From the NCBI RefSeq assembly GCF_042477335.2, contig NC_091245.1:112378501-112442500 (forward strand): a stretch of 64,000 nt of DNA, written 5' to 3'. The notes under the pieces were generated by a model that was not told the origin of the DNA, did not search any database, and saw nothing but the letters and a program-made list of their open reading frames with translations. The DNA comes from Ovis canadensis (Eukaryota; Chordata; Mammalia; Artiodactyla; Bovidae). Shown one piece after another: positions 61,591 through 64,000 of this stretch. The position numbers and the translations under genes were made by a program. Positions within the stretch are counted from its first letter, which is position 1. Each line of letters begins with the position of its first letter.

Positions 61591-62059
61591 GTACTTTGTA
61601 GTAAAGAGGCTTCATAACAATAGATATGAAGGTATTTCTTGCTGTAAAACACTGAGATAACAAGTGGAATAAAGATGAATATATGATGGAGAGCCTGGAC
61701 AATTGTTAGGAAAAAAAGATCTTGAAAAACAAATACGTTCTTGTGTGGTTTAGTCTGAGTCCTGATGAGAACCAGTGCTGACATCATGTCACATTTGCTT
61801 TCATCACATCATTACCATTCAAATTTTTCATTAAGGAAAGTGAAAAATGTCTCAAGATCACTGTCCTTATTATAGATAACAAAGAGACCTCTAGCAAATC
61901 CTCATACCCCACCACATCATCCCAAGACTGGGATTTCCCTCCCTTGAATGAGATCTTTGTTAAGGGAACAACCAGTGCTCTGGCTCAGGACTCATCATCT
62001 CTTGATGGGTAACTGCAATAATGGGCCCTCCCCACAGCTAGTTTCTTTTTCTTCTGCTT
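61591..62059 (-). other. SLAMF1 intron sequence
   Basis: Nothing recognised. Confidence 0.4.
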
Positions 62060-62525
62060 CTTCCCCACCACAGTCTACTGTCCACACCACTGAAAATTCT
62101 CTCTGAAATGCAAAACTAATCACATTATCCTCTGTCTAAAACTATCTATTAGTTCCCATCAGAATACCATAGGACAATACAGAACAAGGCCCAGTTATAT
62201 CTGCTTTTCTCTCTGCCTTGAGTGTCTTTCTCTTATCTGTTTGGGTAATTTCTATCTATTCTTCAACACCTAGTTTGTGTCACATTCTCCATGATGCTCT
62301 TTCTGATTCCCTGAAACAATGTCAATCATTCCCTCCTCTGGGTTAACTTGCACATATTTCTGTTTTGCCCCTATTGTACTACTTAACCTGGAATAATAGT
62401 TACTTATAGAGCTATTCCCTTTCTTAAGAGCAAAGAGTGTGTCTTTTTTTTGTCTTTGTGTTCTCAGCACCTAGCACAACGTTGGAACATAGCAGAATCT
62501 CAGTAATGTTTTGTTTGTTGAACCA
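62060..62525 (+). mobile_element. L2 LINE 3' end
   Basis: AGAGCAAAGAGTGTGTCTT, CTCAGCACCTAGCACAACG and AATGTTTTGTTTGTTGAA are L2 3' landmarks; diverged upstream part. Confidence 0.7.
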
Positions 62526-62711
62526 AGCATGGTATTTTAAAAATCAGTGATATTCTTTTGCAAACCCAAATCAACGAAATAATAAAATTCTGTTTTCCAT
62601 ATTTAGGCAATCTGGTGTACTGAAAATGGCATGCCACAGACTAGCTGTGTGATTTGGTTCTCGAATGCTGTGGTTCCCCATCCCTGGAGGCAGGGCAGGG
62701 GATCTCTATTT

Positions 62712-63094
62712 GTGTTATGGGTTGACTGTGTTTCCCCAAAAATTCATATGTTGAAGTCCTTAAAATGTGACCTTATTTGGAGACTGGGTCTTTACAGAGG
62801 TAATCAAGTTAACATGAGGTCATTAGGGTGGATCTGAATCTAATCTTACTAGTGTCCTTGTAAGAGGAAATCTGGACATACAAAGTCGCTAGGGATGAGC
62901 ATGCAGAGACCACATGAAGACACAGCAAGAAGACAGCCATCTGCCGTTCAGGAGGGAGCCCTCAGGAAAAAATCAACCCTTCCAACACTTTGATAGTGGA
63001 CTTCTAGCCTCCTTTCTCCTGTGAGAAAGTAAATTTCTGTTATTTAAACCACCTCATCTGTGGTGTTTTTGTTATGGCAACCCTAGCAAAGTAA
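62712..63094 (+). mobile_element. MLT1-like (ERVL-MaLR) LTR
   Basis: TGTTATGGGTTGACTGTGTT start, AAATTCATATGTTGAAGTCC, GTTATGGCAACCCTAGCAAA end. Confidence 0.75.
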
Positions 63095-63097
63095 TTA

Positions 63098-63390
63098 TAG
63101 GTGGGTCCTAATCCAATATGACTGGTGTCATTTTAATAAGCGGAAATCAGGACAGATATATGCAGAGAGGGAAGACAATGTGAAGAGACAAAAGGAGAAG
63201 ACAGTTATCTCCAAGCCAAGGAGAGAAGCATGGAACAGCTCCTTCCCTCATGGCCGTCAGAAGAAACTTAACACTATTGACACTTTGATTTTGAACTTCT
63301 AGCCTCCAGAACTGTGAGACAATAAACTTCGGTTATGTAAGTCACTGACTTTGCAGCACCTTTTTACAACACCCCTAGGAAATGAATATA
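63098..63390 (+). mobile_element. second MLT1-like LTR, 5'-truncated
   Basis: CTAATCCAATATGACTGGTG, CTTCTAGCCTCCAGAACTGT, GAGACAATAAACTTCGGTTA. Same orientation as its neighbour. Confidence 0.75.
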
Positions 63391-63734
63391 CAAATGGTAA
63401 TCCTTCATTAGCATTTCTTATTAATGTACATAAAAATGGACTTATAGACTACTTACTCGGGAAAGAACTTCAGGAGTTCACCCTTTTCAGTTTACATATA
63501 ATGAAACAGAGGTCCAAGAAAGTGCAATGGCTGCTGAGTAGTTGCCTTAATGCCTGAGTTGAGGTCCTGACAGGGTTTTCCCATGGTTCCATGTTTCTGC
63601 TGCTTCTTGTCCCTCCCCATCTCATGAAGGCCTGCTCCATATCCAGTAAATCTGGTCACACTAGTGCATACTCGGTCCTCAAAGTGGTTTAGATGGACCA
63701 CTCAAACATCTTTACATGTTTCTTTTTTCTTTCC
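63391..63734 (-). other. SLAMF1 intron sequence
   Basis: Weak MIR-like core near 63485-63560 (ATAATGAAACAGAGGTCCAA); otherwise nothing. Confidence 0.4.
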
Positions 63735-64000
63735 TTTTTAAACATTTTATATTCAATTTTTATTTTATTTTTTGGCCATGTCATGTGCCATGTATGATCT
63801 TATTCCCTAGAAAGAAAAAGTGATGTCGCTCAGTTGTCTCCGACTATTTGCAACCCCATGGACTATAGCCTACCAGGCTTCTCCATCCATGGGATTTTCC
63901 AGGCAAGAGTACTGCAGTGGGTTGCCATTTCTTTCTCCAGGGGATCTTCCTGACCCAGGGATCAAACGTGGGTCTCCCTCATTGTAGGCAGATGCTTTAT
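63735..64000 (-). mobile_element. CHR-2 SINE fragment interrupted by a Bov-tA SINE
   Basis: 63735-63811 is CHR-2 (TTTTTTGGCCATGTCATGTG, GATCTTATTCCCTA). At 63812 a minus-strand Bov-tA begins and runs off the window. Confidence 0.85.

Larger units (their letters stand above)
40868..64000 (-). other. SLAMF1: SLAMF1 (CD150) gene, 3' half
   Basis: SLAMF1 is a type I membrane receptor of T, B and myeloid cells that binds itself on other cells and signals through SAP (SH2D1A) bound to cytoplasmic tyrosine motifs; it is also the known morbillivirus receptor. The window holds the transmembrane exon and three cytoplasmic exons with canonical GT-AG introns of about 4.3, 7.1 and 1.6 kb. Exon phases join: the TM exon ends after one base of a Gly codon, completed by GT of the next exon; the following two junctions are phase 0. 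The encoded tail reads RRR-GKTDNYQ ... KSLTIYAQVQKSG ... [15 protein letters not shown] ... FTVYASVTLPES-stop, unmistakably SLAMF1. Signal-peptide and Ig exons were not found up to 64000, so the intron before the TM exon exceeds 9 kb. Confidence 0.93.

Noticed and set aside
55379-64000. Search for the SLAMF1 Ig-domain and signal-peptide exons
   Set aside because: No sequence matching conserved Ig blocks with splice sites was found; they are presumed beyond the window.

Overview
The window is nuclear DNA of a bovid ruminant (cattle, sheep, goat group). BovB (RTE) LINEs, ruminant L1s, Bov-tA/Bov-A2 SINEs and CHR SINEs interrupt almost everything, which is diagnostic of Bovidae/Cetartiodactyla; the species cannot be fixed from the sequence alone. 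There is no bacterial, plasmid or CRISPR content.

One protein-coding gene is present: the 3' half of SLAMF1 (CD150) on the minus strand. Four exons with good splice sites run from right to left: transmembrane exon 54704-54802, first cytoplasmic exon 50289-50362, second cytoplasmic exon 43070-43162, last coding exon 41453-41503, then a 3' UTR with a candidate poly(A) signal near 40887. The phases join cleanly and the tail carries the SLAM-family tyrosine motifs TIYAQV, TIYVAA and TVYASV. The signal-peptide and Ig exons are not in the window and should lie to the right of 64000. The left 40 kb is intergenic.

Layout: 1-7350 holds BovB pieces, a Bov-tA, a Bov-A2, an endogenous-retrovirus integrase relic and a twin-primed BovB. 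7352-7977 holds an aberrant retroviral insertion: an LTR, its primer-binding site, the complement of an ENTIRE primer tRNA-Lys(CTT), then two inverted copies of the U3 end, all flanked by a 6-bp target duplication. 11040-18835 is an approximately full-length minus-strand L1 (dead ORF2, open ORF1 without its ATG). 21546-33860 is a nest: an old L1 split by a twin-primed ruminant L1, itself hit by a CHR-1 SINE, a BovB (hit by a solo LTR) and a full-length plus-strand L1 (hit by a Bov-A2). 34318-39574 holds more L1, SINEs, a MER5A and a BovB. From 40868 to the right end lies SLAMF1, whose introns are filled with SINEs, a BovB, old L1/L2/MIR and two MLT1 LTRs.

The most unusual object is the LTR-tRNA-inverted-U3 element at 7358-7971. 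Family names for repeats come from recognition by eye; boundaries without a stated target-site duplication are good to about 10-30 bp.
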